A DNA stretch of 7,287 bases from JBOHBN01 sp050698355 (GCA_050698355.1 JBOHBN010000065.1:1-7287); one strand, 5' to 3'. Numbered from the stretch's first letter, positions 1 through 7,074 are shown. Notes: generated by a model not told the origin, from the letters alone. Translations and numbers: made by a program.

Positions 1-1800
1 GCCAGCCACGTCATCAGCGACGACCCGGTGGAGACCGCGGCGCTGTGGCGGGTGCGCGAGGAGGGCGCCGGGCTCGCCACACGCGCGCCGGACGGCACCG
101 AGGCGTGGCCGGGCTGGGAGGACGCCGCCGTGCCCCCTGAGCGGTTCGGCGCGTACCTGCGCGAGTTCCGCGGCCTGCTCGACAGGCACGGGCGCACCGG
201 CATCCTGTACGGGCACTTCGGCGAGGGCTGCGCACACATCCGCATCGACTGGCCGCTGCACGAGCCCGATGGCATCGCCGGCTACCGGAGGTTCGTCGAG
301 GAGGCGGCCGACCTCGTCGCCGCGCACGGCGGGACGGTCTCCGGCGAGCACGGGGACGGGCGTGCGCGCTCGGAGCTGCTGTCGCGGGTGTACTCCCCCG
401 ACGCGATCACCGCGTTCGGCGAGTTCAAGCATGCGTTCGACCCGGACGGGATGCTCAACCCCGGCGTGGTCGTCGACCCCGCGCCCGTCGACGCGGACGT
501 CCGCTACGGCCCGCCGGTGCGCGCCGAGGCGTTCCTCCCGGTGCAGGCGCTGCATGCCGACCGCGGCTCGTTCGCGGGCGCCGTGCGCCGCTGCGTCGGG
601 GTCGGCAAGTGCCGGGTGCCGAGCGGTACGGCCATGTGCCCCTCGTACCAGGTCACGCGCGACGAGGTGCACTCCACCCGCGGCCGGGCGCGACTGCTCG
701 CCGAGATGCTCGAGGGCGAGGTCATCACCGACGGCTGGCGCTCCACCGAGGTCGCCGACGCGCTCGACCTGTGCCTGTCCTGCAAGGCGTGCAAGAGCGA
801 CTGCCCGGTCGACGTCGACATGGCGACGTACAAGGCGGAGTTCCTGTACCACCACTACCGGCACCGGGCGCGGCCGCGCACCCACTACGCACTCGGCTGG
901 CTGCCGCTGTGGCTGCGGCTCGCGCAGGCGGCACCGGCGCTGTCCGGCGTCGTCGGGGGCAACCGGGTGCTGGCCGGGATGGCCCGCGCCGTGGCCGGGA
1001 TCGACGGCCGGCGCGACATACCCGCGCTGCCGGCGACGACGTTCCGGCGTGCGATGCGAAGGCGACGCACGACCGGGGACGGGTCGCGCGGGACGGTCGT
1101 GCTCTGGCCGGACACGTTCACCAACCTGCTCGACCCGGGCCCGGGCACCGCGGCGGTCGAGGTGCTCGAGGCACTCGGCTACCGCGTGGTCCTGCCGAGG
1201 GGGCCGGTGTGCTGCGGGCTCACCTGGTACTCGACCGGGCAGCTGGACGTCGCGCGTACGGTGCTGCGGCGGTCGGTCGACGCGCTCGCCCCGCACCTGG
1301 ACGCCGGACACCCGGTGCTCGGCCTGGAGCCGTCCTGCCTGTCCACGCTGCGCGACGACGCCGCCGAGCTGCTCCCCGACGACCCGCGGGTCGGCACGCT
1401 CGCCGAACGGTTGACGACGCTGCCGGAGCTGCTCGCGCGCTACGACGGCGAGTGGCCGTTCGACGACCTGGACCGCGACGCGGTCGTGCAGGTGCACTGC
1501 CACCAGGAGTCCACCCGCGGCGCCGCCACCGACCTCGCGCTGATGCAGCGCCTCGGCGTGCGCCCGGACATCGCGGGTCCCGGCTGCTGCGGCCTGGCCG
1601 GCGACTTCGGCTTCGCCGCCGGGCATTACGAGGTGTCCCAGGCCTGCGCGGAGTCCTCCCTCTACCCCAAGGTCCGCACAGCGGGCGACGATGCGCTCGT
1701 GGTGGCGGACGGTTTCTCGTGTCGCACCCAGGTCGGTCAGGGAACCGGCCACGGCGCCGTACACCTGTCCCAGGTGCTGCGGATGGCCCTACGGCGCTGA
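1..1800 (+). CDS. FAD-binding and 4Fe-4S oxidoreductase (D-lactate/D-2-hydroxyacid dehydrogenase-like), 5' partial
   Basis: The frame is open from base 1 to the TGA at 1798-1800 (599 residues), so the start and the N-terminal FAD-binding domain lie outside the window; the ATG at 28 is internal. Visible domains in order (residues counted from base 1): the end of the GlcD-type FAD-oxidase C-terminal domain (about 1-165) with a GEHGDGRARSEL motif near 114-125 and DPDGMLNPG near 147-155; a ferredoxin-like region with C198, C204, C213 and then C258, C261, C264, C268 (CLSCKACKSDCP), expected to hold 4Fe-4S clusters; and two heterodisulfide-reductase-like CCG segments, CCG at 404-406 and GCCG at 528-531, with C446 and C500. 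This domain order is that of large fused FAD/Fe-S dehydrogenases (usually about 950-1000 residues) that oxidise D-2-hydroxyacids and pass electrons to the respiratory chain. I infer a cytosolic or membrane-associated flavoprotein; the substrate (D-lactate, D-2-hydroxyglutarate, glycolate) cannot be decided here. No frameshift is seen. Confidence 0.9.
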   Translation, partial: ASHVISDDPVETAALWRVREEGAGLATRAPDGTEAWPGWEDAAVPPERFGAYLREFRGLLDRHGRTGILYGHFGEGCAHIRIDWPLHEPDGIAGYRRFVEEAADLVAAHGGTVSGEHGDGRARSELLSRVYSPDAITAFGEFKHAFDPDGMLNPGVVVDPAPVDADVRYGPPVRAEAFLPVQALHADRGSFAGAVRRCVGVGKCRVPSGTAMCPSYQVTRDEVHSTRGRARLLAEMLEGEVITDGWRSTEVADALDLCLSCKACKSDCPVDVDMATYKAEFLYHHYRHRARPRTHYALGWLPLWLRLAQAAPALSGVVGGNRVLAGMARAVAGIDGRRDIPALPATTFRRAMRRRRTTGDGSRGTVVLWPDTFTNLLDPGPGTAAVEVLEALGYRVVLPRGPVCCGLTWYSTGQLDVARTVLRRSVDALAPHLDAGHPVLGLEPSCLSTLRDDAAELLPDDPRVGTLAERLTTLPELLARYDGEWPFDDLDRDAVVQVHCHQESTRGAATDLALMQRLGVRPDIAGPGCCGLAGDFGFAAGHYEVSQACAESSLYPKVRTAGDDALVVADGFSCRTQVGQGTGHGAVHLSQVLRMALRR

Positions 1801-1817
1801 GCATGATCGTGGGAACC

Positions 1818-1844
1818 TTGCCCGCCGCCGGCCACGGGTAGCCT
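1818..1844 (+). promoter_or_regulatory. Weak candidate promoter for the nitrilase-family gene
   Basis: The 84-nt gap after the dehydrogenase stop holds TAGCCT (1839-1844), which fits the actinobacterial TANNNT -10 pattern, and TTGCCC (1818-1823) as a possible -35. The spacer is only 15 nt, shorter than usual, so the -35 is doubtful. The same hexamer TAGCCT lies just upstream of the FAH-family gene at 5316-5321. Read-through from the dehydrogenase gene could equally express the hydrolase. Confidence 0.3.
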
Positions 1845-1884
1845 TCCCAGGATCACGGCTGGACGGCGATGGGAGAATGCCCGC

Positions 1885-2721
1885 ATGAGCCCGTACCGCA
1901 CACAGCTCGCCGTCGCCCAGCTGGCCGGGGGCACCGACAAGCCGGAGAACCTCGCCACGGTCGAGCGACTGCTCGCTGACATGAGGGCTCTGCCCAGCTT
2001 CCACGAGGACGACCCGCCGCAGCTCGTCGCGTTCCCGGAGGCCACGATGCGGGTGTACGGCCCGCCCGACGTGCCGCTGGCGCCCGACGCCGAGCCCCTC
2101 GACGGGCCGTTCGTGCAGGGCCTGGCCAAGCTGGCGAGGTACCACGAGGTGCAGATACTCGCCGGCATGTTCGAGCGTGCCGAGGGCGGCGACCGCGCGT
2201 ACAACACCCTGGTGGCGCTGAACCGCAACGGGGAGCTGGTGGCGACGTACCGCAAGGTGCACCTGTACGACGCGTTCAGCTTCCGCGAGTCCGACCAGCT
2301 CGTCGCCGGTGACGAGGAACCGCCGGTGCTCGACGACCTGCTCCCCGGCCTGCGTGTCGGGCTGCTCACCTGCTACGACCTGCGCTTCCCCGAGATCGCC
2401 AGGTCACTGGTCGAGCGCGGTGCCGAGGTCCTGCTCGTACCGGCCGCCTGGGTACGCGGGCCGCTCAAGGAGATGCACTGGCAGACGCTGCTGCGCGCCC
2501 GCGCGATCGAGAACACCGTGTACGTCGTCGCGCCCGCCCAGTGCGGCGGGTCGTACGCGGGCAACAGCATGGTCATCGACCCGCAGGGCATCACCGTCGC
2601 CGCGCTCGGCGAGCAGGAGGGCGTGGTCACCGCCGAACCCGACCGGCGGAGGCTGGACGAGGTGCGCGAAGTCAACCCATCGCTCGGCAATCGCCGCTAC
2701 CCGACCGCGCGACTCGGGTAG
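1885..2721 (+). CDS. Carbon-nitrogen hydrolase (nitrilase superfamily, deaminated-glutathione-amidase/omega-amidase-like)
   Basis: This 278-residue protein has the full nitrilase-superfamily catalytic triad: Glu52 in FPEATMRVYG, Lys124 in YRKVHLYDAF and Cys163 in LLTCYDLRFPE. Length and motif spacing match single-domain family members, which form an alpha-beta-beta-alpha sandwich and hydrolyse amides (C-N bonds) through a cysteine thioester. The RYPTARLG-like tail and the LRFPEIAR context resemble the Nit1/Nit2 branch, whose members remove amide nitrogen from deaminated glutathione or alpha-keto amides. That substrate is family inference only. The ATG at 1885 is chosen because GGGAG (1871-1875) precedes it by 9 nt; the ATG at 1877 is out of frame. 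No signal peptide or membrane segment is seen, so it should be cytosolic. It follows the dehydrogenase gene by 84 nt on the same strand and ends 19 nt before a strong inverted repeat facing the convergent tRNA unit. Confidence 0.9.
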   Translation: MSPYRTQLAVAQLAGGTDKPENLATVERLLADMRALPSFHEDDPPQLVAFPEATMRVYGPPDVPLAPDAEPLDGPFVQGLAKLARYHEVQILAGMFERAEGGDRAYNTLVALNRNGELVATYRKVHLYDAFSFRESDQLVAGDEEPPVLDDLLPGLRVGLLTCYDLRFPEIARSLVERGAEVLLVPAAWVRGPLKEMHWQTLLRARAIENTVYVVAPAQCGGSYAGNSMVIDPQGITVAALGEQEGVVTAEPDRRRLDEVREVNPSLGNRRYPTARLG

Positions 2722-2740
2722 GTCCCTCAGAAACCGGAAC

Positions 2741-2784
2741 TTGTCAGTGTCTCATCGACCTATAGCTCGATGAGACACTGACAA
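2741..2784. terminator. Perfect 18-bp inverted repeat between convergent units (likely bidirectional terminator, repeat-family copy 1)
   Basis: Left arm 2741-2758 and right arm 2767-2784 are exact reverse complements over 18 bp, with an 8-nt loop CCTATAGC (2759-2766). It lies between the hydrolase stop (2721) and the 3' end of tRNA-Glu (2800), which are transcribed towards each other, so it can terminate both. Neither side has a U run, as is common in actinobacterial terminators. The arms are only about half G/C, which contrasts with the surrounding DNA. The outer TGTCAGT, the inner TCA and the loop CTATAGC recur with identical spacing at 7261-7285, suggesting a dispersed element rather than a one-off terminator. 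Confidence 0.8.
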
Positions 2785-2799
2785 CTCGACAAACAAATG

Positions 2800-2872
2800 T
2801 AGCCCCGACCGGATTCGAACCGGCGCTACCGCCTTGAGAGGGCGGCGTGCTAGGCCGCTACACAACGGGGCC
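2800..2872 (-). tRNA. tRNA-Glu(CUC)
   Basis: On the minus strand the 73-nt cloverleaf begins GGCCCCG and ends CGGGGCT plus discriminator A. The acceptor stem is 7 bp with G-U at position 1-72. The anticodon loop CTCTCAA gives anticodon CUC, for GAG codons, and the T arm carries GGTTCGAATCC. The 3' CCA is not encoded, so it must be added enzymatically. It is the second tRNA of a two-gene unit, 32 nt after tRNA-Gln. Confidence 0.96.
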
Positions 2873-2880
2873 GTGTGGTG

Positions 2881-2899
2881 ACGCCGAGAAGCTCAGCGC
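2881..2899 (-). other. Small hairpin in the tRNA-Gln/tRNA-Glu spacer
   Basis: In the 32-nt spacer the transcript GCGCUGAG-CUU-CUCGGCGU can form an 8-bp stem (two G-U pairs) with a 3-nt loop. It may help separate or process the two tRNAs from a common transcript. This rests only on complementarity. Confidence 0.4.
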
Positions 2900-2904
2900 C
2901 TCCG

Positions 2905-2976
2905 CTGGGGTACCAGGACTCGAACCTAGACTAGCGGTACCAGAAACCGCCGGGCTGCCAATTACCCCATACCCCA
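2905..2976 (-). tRNA. tRNA-Gln(CUG)
   Basis: The 72-nt minus-strand cloverleaf begins TGGGGTA, pairing with TACCCCA at its 3' end, with discriminator G. The anticodon stem GCGGT/ACCGC closes the loop TTCTGGT, giving anticodon CUG, for CAG codons. The T arm holds GGTTCGAGTCC. No CCA is encoded. It lies between gltX and tRNA-Glu. In actinobacteria that lack GlnRS, this tRNA is first charged with glutamate by GluRS and then amidated by GatCAB; that step is established for the group, not shown in the window. Confidence 0.96.
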
Positions 2977-2978
2977 AT

Positions 2979-3001
2979 CGGAGCGCCTTGCCGACGCTCC
3001 G
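2979..3001 (-). other. Leader hairpin before tRNA-Gln (or gltX 3' terminator stem)
   Basis: CGGAGCG and CGCTCCG form a 7-bp stem around a 9-nt loop, just after the predicted tRNA transcription start and 3 nt before the mature tRNA-Gln 5' end. It could be a processing signal in the tRNA precursor, or the terminator of gltX for transcripts reading through. An alternative overlapping stem TTGCCG/CGGCAA uses the same bases, so the two folds exclude each other. Confidence 0.45.
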
Positions 3002-3008
3002 GCAACCA

Positions 3009-3037
3009 AGTGTACCGGACGGGGCACGCGCCTCCAA
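3009..3037 (-). promoter_or_regulatory. Promoter of the tRNA-Gln/tRNA-Glu unit
   Basis: On the minus strand TTGGAG (3037-3032) is followed by a 17-nt spacer and TACACT (3014-3009). This is a good match to a housekeeping sigma-70-type promoter (TTGACA, TANNNT) in an otherwise G/C-rich gap, starting just past the gltX stop. Transcription would begin near 3002, about 26 nt before mature tRNA-Gln. The tRNAs therefore need not depend on gltX transcription. Confidence 0.7.
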
Positions 3038-3053
3038 CGCGAGGCGGGCGTGA

Positions 3054-4538
3054 TCACGACTGCTTCGCCGCCCGCAGGCGGCGCAGCGTGCGCTCGCGGC
3101 CGAGCAGCTCCAGCGACTCGAACAGCGGCGGCGAGACGCGGCGGCCCGTGGTCGCCACCCGTACGGGAGTGAACGCGTGCTTCGGCTTGAGGCCGAGCTC
3201 GTCGACCAGGGAGGTGCGCAGGGCCCGCTCGATCGGCTCGTGCTGCCACTCGGACACCGCTTCCAGCGCGGTCGTCGCCGCGGCGACGACCGGTTCGGCA
3301 TCCGCCCCGAGCGCACGCTCCGCGGCATCGGCGTCGACGGCGAACTCCTCCTCGGCGACGAGCAGGAACCCGAGCATCCCGGATGCCTCGGTCAGGTGCA
3401 CGATCCGTTCCTGGACGAGCGGTGCGGCGGCGGTCACGAGCGCTTCCTGGGCCGGATCGGGCGGGTCGGTGACCAGCCCGTCGCGCTGCAGGAACGGTGT
3501 GATCCGGCGCACGAACTCGGCTGGCGGCAGCGTACGGATCTTGTCGCCGTTGATGGAGTCGAGCTTCTTCACGTCGAACCGGGCCGAGCTTGCCCCGACC
3601 CGGTCGAGGGTGAACTCGCGCACCAGGTCGTCCAGGTCGAACCCCTCGCGGTCGTCGGCCGGGTGCCAGCCGACGAGTGCGAGGTAATTCGCCATCGCCT
3701 CGGGAAGGTAACCATCCCGCCGGTACTGGCTGACGGTGACCGAACCGTGCCGCTTGGACAGCGGGCTGCCGTCGTGGCCGAGCACGTACGGCAGGTGCGC
3801 GAACAGCGGCATGTCTTCCTCGGCCACCCCCATCGCCCGGTAGATGGCGACCTGGCGCGGCACCGAGGACAGCAGGTCGTCACCGCGCACGATGTGCGTG
3901 AGCTTCATCAACACGTCGTCGACCGTCGCCGCCAGCTGGTACAGCGGCGACCCGTCGGCCCGCATCAACACGAAGTCGGAGATGGTCGCGTTGTCGAACG
4001 TGACCTCGCCGCGCACCAGGTCGTGCACCAGCGTCGTGCCGGCGGGCATGCGGAAGCGCAGCACCGGCGTACGACCCTCGGCCTCGTACGCGGCGATCTG
4101 CGCGGCGGTGAGGTCGCGGCAGCGCCCGTCGTAGCCGGGCGGCACGCCGCGTTCACGCTGGCTGGCGCGCATCTCGGCCAGCTCCTCCTGGGTGCAGTAG
4201 CACGGGTACGCGTTGCCCTGCTCGCGGAACCGGTTCGCCCACTCGCGGTAGAGCTCGAGCCGTTCGCTCTGCCGGTACGGCCCGTACGGGCCACCGACCT
4301 CGGGCCCCTCGTCCCAGGTCAGGCCCAGCCAGCGAAGCGAGTCGCCCGCGGCGGCGATGTACTCGTCGGTCACCCGGCTGCGGTCGGTGTCCTCGATGCG
4401 CAGCACGAACTGGCCGCCGCAGTGCCGCGCGTACGCCCAGGAGTACAGCGCCGTGCGGATATTGCCGATGTGCAGGTCACCGGTCGGCGACGGCGCGAAC
4501 CTGGTGCGTACGGTCCGGTCGCGGGGCGCGTCAGTCAC
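3054..4538 (-). CDS. gltX: Glutamyl-tRNA synthetase, probably non-discriminating
   Basis: This class I aminoacyl-tRNA synthetase of 494 residues attaches glutamate to tRNA-Glu. FAPSPTGDLHIGN near residues 14-26 contains the HIGH-type motif (HIGN, 23-26), and LSKR at 260-263 is the KMSKS equivalent, so both ATP-binding signatures are present. C113 and C115 with Y136 and C140 reproduce the zinc site known from E. coli GluRS. IEDTDRSR, RGDDLL and the C-terminal anticodon-binding domain fit the family, and the length is normal. I chose GTG at 4538: it overlaps the upstream FAH-family stop by 8 nt (GTGACTGA) and has GGTGG 6 nt upstream. A frame extending to 4598 adds 20 non-conserved residues from inside the neighbour. 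It is translationally coupled to the FAH-family gene and is followed by tRNA-Gln and tRNA-Glu. I infer that it also charges tRNA-Gln with glutamate, as in other actinobacteria. Confidence 0.96.
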   Translation of the reverse strand: MTDAPRDRTVRTRFAPSPTGDLHIGNIRTALYSWAYARHCGGQFVLRIEDTDRSRVTDEYIAAAGDSLRWLGLTWDEGPEVGGPYGPYRQSERLELYREWANRFREQGNAYPCYCTQEELAEMRASQRERGVPPGYDGRCRDLTAAQIAAYEAEGRTPVLRFRMPAGTTLVHDLVRGEVTFDNATISDFVLMRADGSPLYQLAATVDDVLMKLTHIVRGDDLLSSVPRQVAIYRAMGVAEEDMPLFAHLPYVLGHDGSPLSKRHGSVTVSQYRRDGYLPEAMANYLALVGWHPADDREGFDLDDLVREFTLDRVGASSARFDVKKLDSINGDKIRTLPPAEFVRRITPFLQRDGLVTDPPDPAQEALVTAAAPLVQERIVHLTEASGMLGFLLVAEEEFAVDADAAERALGADAEPVVAAATTALEAVSEWQHEPIERALRTSLVDELGLKPKHAFTPVRVATTGRRVSPPLFESLELLGRERTLRRLRAAKQS

Positions 4539-5307
4539 GGGGAACCACCGTGTTCGTGAGCGTACCGATCCCTTCCACGGTGACCGACATGCGGTCACCG
4601 ATCTGTACAGGACCGACGCCGGCCGGCGTGCCGGTGAGGATCACGTCGCCGGGGAGCAGCGTCATCGCGGCGGTGATGTAGGTGATGAGTGCTGGGATGT
4701 CGCGGATCATCTGCGACGTACGCCCCGCCTGCCGCTGCTCGTCCCCCACGGTGCAGCCGATCGCGAGGTCGGACGGGTCGAGCTCGGTCTCGATCCACGG
4801 CCCGATCGGGCAGAAGCCGTCGAAGCCCTTCGCCCGCGCCCACTGCGCCTCGCGGCGCTGGAGGTCCCGCGCGGTCACATCGTTGGCGCAGGTGTAGCCG
4901 AACACGACGTCCATCGCCCGCTCCGGCGGAACCTCCCGGCAGACCCGGCTGATCACGACGGCGAGTTCGGCCTCGTGATGCACGTTGGCGGAGAGCGCTG
5001 GGTAGGTGACCGGCTCGCCGGGCCCGACGATCGACGTGGACGGCTTGAGGAACACGATCGGCTCCTCCGGTACCGCCGAGCCCATCTCGGCCGCATGCTC
5101 GGCGTAGTTCTTGCCGATCGCGACGATCTTGCTCGGCAGCACGGGAGCGACCAGCCGCGCCTCGGCCAGCGGCTGCCTGCTGCCGGTCAGCTCGAGCTGC
5201 GGCGAGAACGGATGCCCGTTGACCTCGGCGAGAACCTCAGAACCGGGGTCGCCCTGGATCACTCCGAACGCGAGACTGTCGTCCTTGACGAACCTAGCGA
5301 TACGCAC
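4531..5307 (-). CDS. Fumarylacetoacetate hydrolase (FAH) family protein
   Basis: This 258-residue protein has the single FAH-domain fold: a short N-terminal region (1-55), then the catalytic core. Visible motifs are IGKNYAEHAAE (64-74), FLKPSTSIVGPGEPV (86-100), HHEAELAVV (110-118), where E112 and E114 should bind the divalent metal, NDVTARDLQ (142-150) with D143 as third ligand, and LTGTPAGVGP (224-233). Family members cleave or hydrate beta-diketo or 2-keto acids (acylpyruvases, oxaloacetate decarboxylases, 2-hydroxyhepta-2,4-diene-1,7-dioate isomerases). The sequence does not fix the substrate, and no aromatic-degradation genes are nearby. GTG at 5307 is chosen because homologues start with an MRIARF-like stretch and because a -10-like TAGCCT ends 8 nt upstream, implying a leaderless message. 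The gene overlaps gltX by 8 nt, so the two are probably co-transcribed. Such a pairing is also known next to gltX in other actinobacteria, with unclear functional meaning. Confidence 0.9.
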   Translation of the reverse strand: MRIARFVKDDSLAFGVIQGDPGSEVLAEVNGHPFSPQLELTGSRQPLAEARLVAPVLPSKIVAIGKNYAEHAAEMGSAVPEEPIVFLKPSTSIVGPGEPVTYPALSANVHHEAELAVVISRVCREVPPERAMDVVFGYTCANDVTARDLQRREAQWARAKGFDGFCPIGPWIETELDPSDLAIGCTVGDEQRQAGRTSQMIRDIPALITYITAAMTLLPGDVILTGTPAGVGPVQIGDRMSVTVEGIGTLTNTVVPRD

Positions 5308-5315
5308 GGTCCCTG

Positions 5316-5321
5316 AGGCTA
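5316..5321 (-). promoter_or_regulatory. -10 element for the FAH-family gene/gltX operon (leaderless start)
   Basis: Minus-strand TAGCCT fits TANNNT and ends 8 nt before the GTG start, so transcription beginning the usual 6-8 nt downstream would start at or next to the GTG. No well-spaced Shine-Dalgarno exists; CAGGGA lies only 2 nt from the start codon. Both points favour a leaderless mRNA, a common arrangement in actinobacteria. No clear -35 box is visible at 16-18 nt. Confidence 0.5.
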
Positions 5322-5384
5322 TCGGCCCACCCGGTTCGCGCTGCCCGCACCCTCACACCGGCCGCGCCCGGCTCGCTGTGTCGG

Positions 5385-5434
5385 CACGGGGCGCCCCCGT
5401 GACGCTAGGTCCGTCACTGGGCGTCCCCGTGACG
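5385..5434. repeat. Direct repeat with interlocking hairpins between cimA and the FAH-family gene (probable terminator zone)
   Basis: GGGCGYCCCCGTGACG occurs at 5389-5404 and 5419-5434 with one difference, a 30-bp period. Three hairpins are possible: CACGGGG/CCCCGTG with a 3-nt loop (5385-5401); GTGACG/CGTCAC with a 7-nt loop (5399-5417); and CGTCAC-GGG/CCC-GTGACG with a 4-nt loop (5412-5434). The central CGTCAC can pair with either flanking GTGACG, so the last two exclude each other. The block starts 21 nt after the cimA stop on the minus strand and most likely ends that transcript; no U run follows. Confidence 0.55.
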
Positions 5435-5454
5435 AAAAGCCGCAGGCCCGACGG

Positions 5455-7074
5455 TCAGGCCGGGACGCGGGCCCTTGCCTGGGCGGCGGCGTTCTGGGCG
5501 TGGCCGCGCCGCAGCAGGTAGTACGCGAGCGCGTCCTCGAGCGCCTGCCAGGACGCGGCCAGTACGTTGTCCCCGACGCCGACCGTGCCCCACTCGTCGT
5601 CGTCCGCACCGGTCGAGATCAGCACGCGGGTCACCGCGTCGGTGCCGTGCGCGCCCTCCAGGATCCGTACCTTGTAGTCGACCAGATCAACGCCGGCAAG
5701 CTCGGGGAACGTCTGCTCGAGGCCTTGCCGCAGCGCGCAGTTGAGCGCGTCGAACGGGCCGTGCGCCTCACCGGTCACGACGATGCGCTGGTCCTTCGCG
5801 TGCAGCCGCACTGTCGCCTCGCTGGTCGAGCTGCCGTCGGCGCGCTGCTCGACGATGACCCGCCACGAGTCGACGGTGAACGCGCGGCGCCGCTCGCCAT
5901 CGAGCGCGTCGCGCACCAGCAGCTCGAACGACGCGTCCGCCGCGTCGAAGGTGTAGCCGGCGGCCTCGTACGCCTTCACCTGCTCCGTGATCGAGGTCAG
6001 CATGTCTCGGTCGCTGGACAGGTCGTAGCCGAGCTCCTTGCCCTTCAGCTCGACGCTGGCCCGCCCGGCCATGTCCGAGACGAGCATGCGCATGTCGTTG
6101 CCGACCTCGGCAGGCTCGGCGTGCTGGTACATCATCGGGTCGACCTTGATGGCGCTCGCGTGCAGTCCCGCCTTGTGCGCGAACGCGGAGTGCCCGACGT
6201 ACGGCTGGCTCGCCTGCGGCGAGACGTTGGTCACCTCGGCTACCGCGTGCGCGACGTGGGAGAGCTCGGCGAGCCTGCCCTCGGGCAGCACCGGCCGCCC
6301 CATCTTCAGCTCGAGATCGGCGACGACGGTGAACAGGTTGGCGTTCCCGCACCGCTCCCCCGTGCCGTTCGCCGTGCCCTGCACGTGCGTGGCACCGGCG
6401 GCGACGGCGGCGAGGGTGTTCGCGACCGCGCACCCGGTGTCGTCGTGTGCGTGCATGCCGAGCCTGGCGCTCGTGGCGTCACGCACCTCCGCGACAGTCG
6501 CGGTGACCTGGTGCGGAAGCATCCCGCCGTTGGTGTCGCAGAGGACGACGACATCCGCACCGGCCTCGGCGGCGGTACGCACGACCGCCAGCGCGTACGC
6601 CGGGTCGAACCGGTACCCGTCGAAGAAGTGCTCGGCGTCGAGGAAGACGCGCAGGCCCTCGGCGGTGAGGTGCGCCACGGTGTCGCGCACCATGGCGAGG
6701 TTCTCGTCCTTGCTCGTTTGCAACGCGCGCTCGACGTGCCGCGCGTCGGACTTCGCGACCAGGCATGCCACAGGTGCGCCCGCGTCACGTACTGCCGCGA
6801 CGAGCGGGTCGTCCGCGGCCGCCGTCCCGGCCCGCCGGGTCGAGCCGAACGCGGCCAGCGTGGCGTAGCGCAGGTCCAGATCGGTGCGCGCACGCCGGAA
6901 GAACTCGGTGTCCTTCGGGATGGCGCCCGGCCAGCCTCCCTCGATGAAGCCCACGCCCAGCTCGTCGAGCTGGCGGGCGATCGCCAGCTTGTCCGCGACG
7001 GTCAGGTTGAGGCCCTGCTGCTGGGCGCCGTCGCGCAGTGTCGTGTCGTAGACGTGGAAGCTGTCGTCGAACAT
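5455..7074 (-). CDS. cimA: Citramalate synthase (2-isopropylmalate synthase/homocitrate synthase family)
   Basis: This 539-residue enzyme condenses pyruvate with acetyl-CoA to (R)-citramalate, feeding 2-oxobutyrate and isoleucine synthesis without threonine. The N-terminal HMGL-like TIM barrel holds DTTLRDGAQQQG (10-21) with the catalytic R14 and metal ligand D15, EGGWPG (45-50), the metal ligands H208 and H210 in HAHDDTGCAVAN (208-219), and GTGERCGNANL (237-247). The C-terminal part (about 390-525) is the LeuA-type regulatory dimer domain, where isoleucine or leucine usually exerts feedback. Length and motifs match the CimA branch rather than LeuA. ATG at 7074 is chosen because homologues begin just before the DSFHVYDTTLRDGAQ region; GGAG (7082-7079) stands 4 nt upstream, slightly close. 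The frame stays open upstream to GTG 7203, but that stretch runs through a terminator hairpin and is not conserved-looking protein. It is separated from the FAH-family gene by 147 nt of hairpins, so it is likely its own unit. Confidence 0.93.
   Translation of the reverse strand: MFDDSFHVYDTTLRDGAQQQGLNLTVADKLAIARQLDELGVGFIEGGWPGAIPKDTEFFRRARTDLDLRYATLAAFGSTRRAGTAAADDPLVAAVRDAGAPVACLVAKSDARHVERALQTSKDENLAMVRDTVAHLTAEGLRVFLDAEHFFDGYRFDPAYALAVVRTAAEAGADVVVLCDTNGGMLPHQVTATVAEVRDATSARLGMHAHDDTGCAVANTLAAVAAGATHVQGTANGTGERCGNANLFTVVADLELKMGRPVLPEGRLAELSHVAHAVAEVTNVSPQASQPYVGHSAFAHKAGLHASAIKVDPMMYQHAEPAEVGNDMRMLVSDMAGRASVELKGKELGYDLSSDRDMLTSITEQVKAYEAAGYTFDAADASFELLVRDALDGERRRAFTVDSWRVIVEQRADGSSTSEATVRLHAKDQRIVVTGEAHGPFDALNCALRQGLEQTFPELAGVDLVDYKVRILEGAHGTDAVTRVLISTGADDDEWGTVGVGDNVLAASWQALEDALAYYLLRRGHAQNAAAQARARVPA

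Noticed and set aside
28..1800. Dehydrogenase gene starting at ATG 28 as a complete 590-residue protein
   Set aside because: The same frame is open to base 1, and the FAD-binding N-terminal domain expected in this family is missing, so the gene is cut by the window edge.
2847..3053. Plus-strand 68-residue frame across the tRNA region
   Set aside because: It overlaps two clear tRNA genes and their promoter on the other strand, so it is not credible as a gene.
3177..4559. Long plus-strand open frame opposite gltX
   Set aside because: It is the antisense shadow of gltX, a typical high-GC artefact; it has no recognisable motifs and is rich in R, H, G and V.
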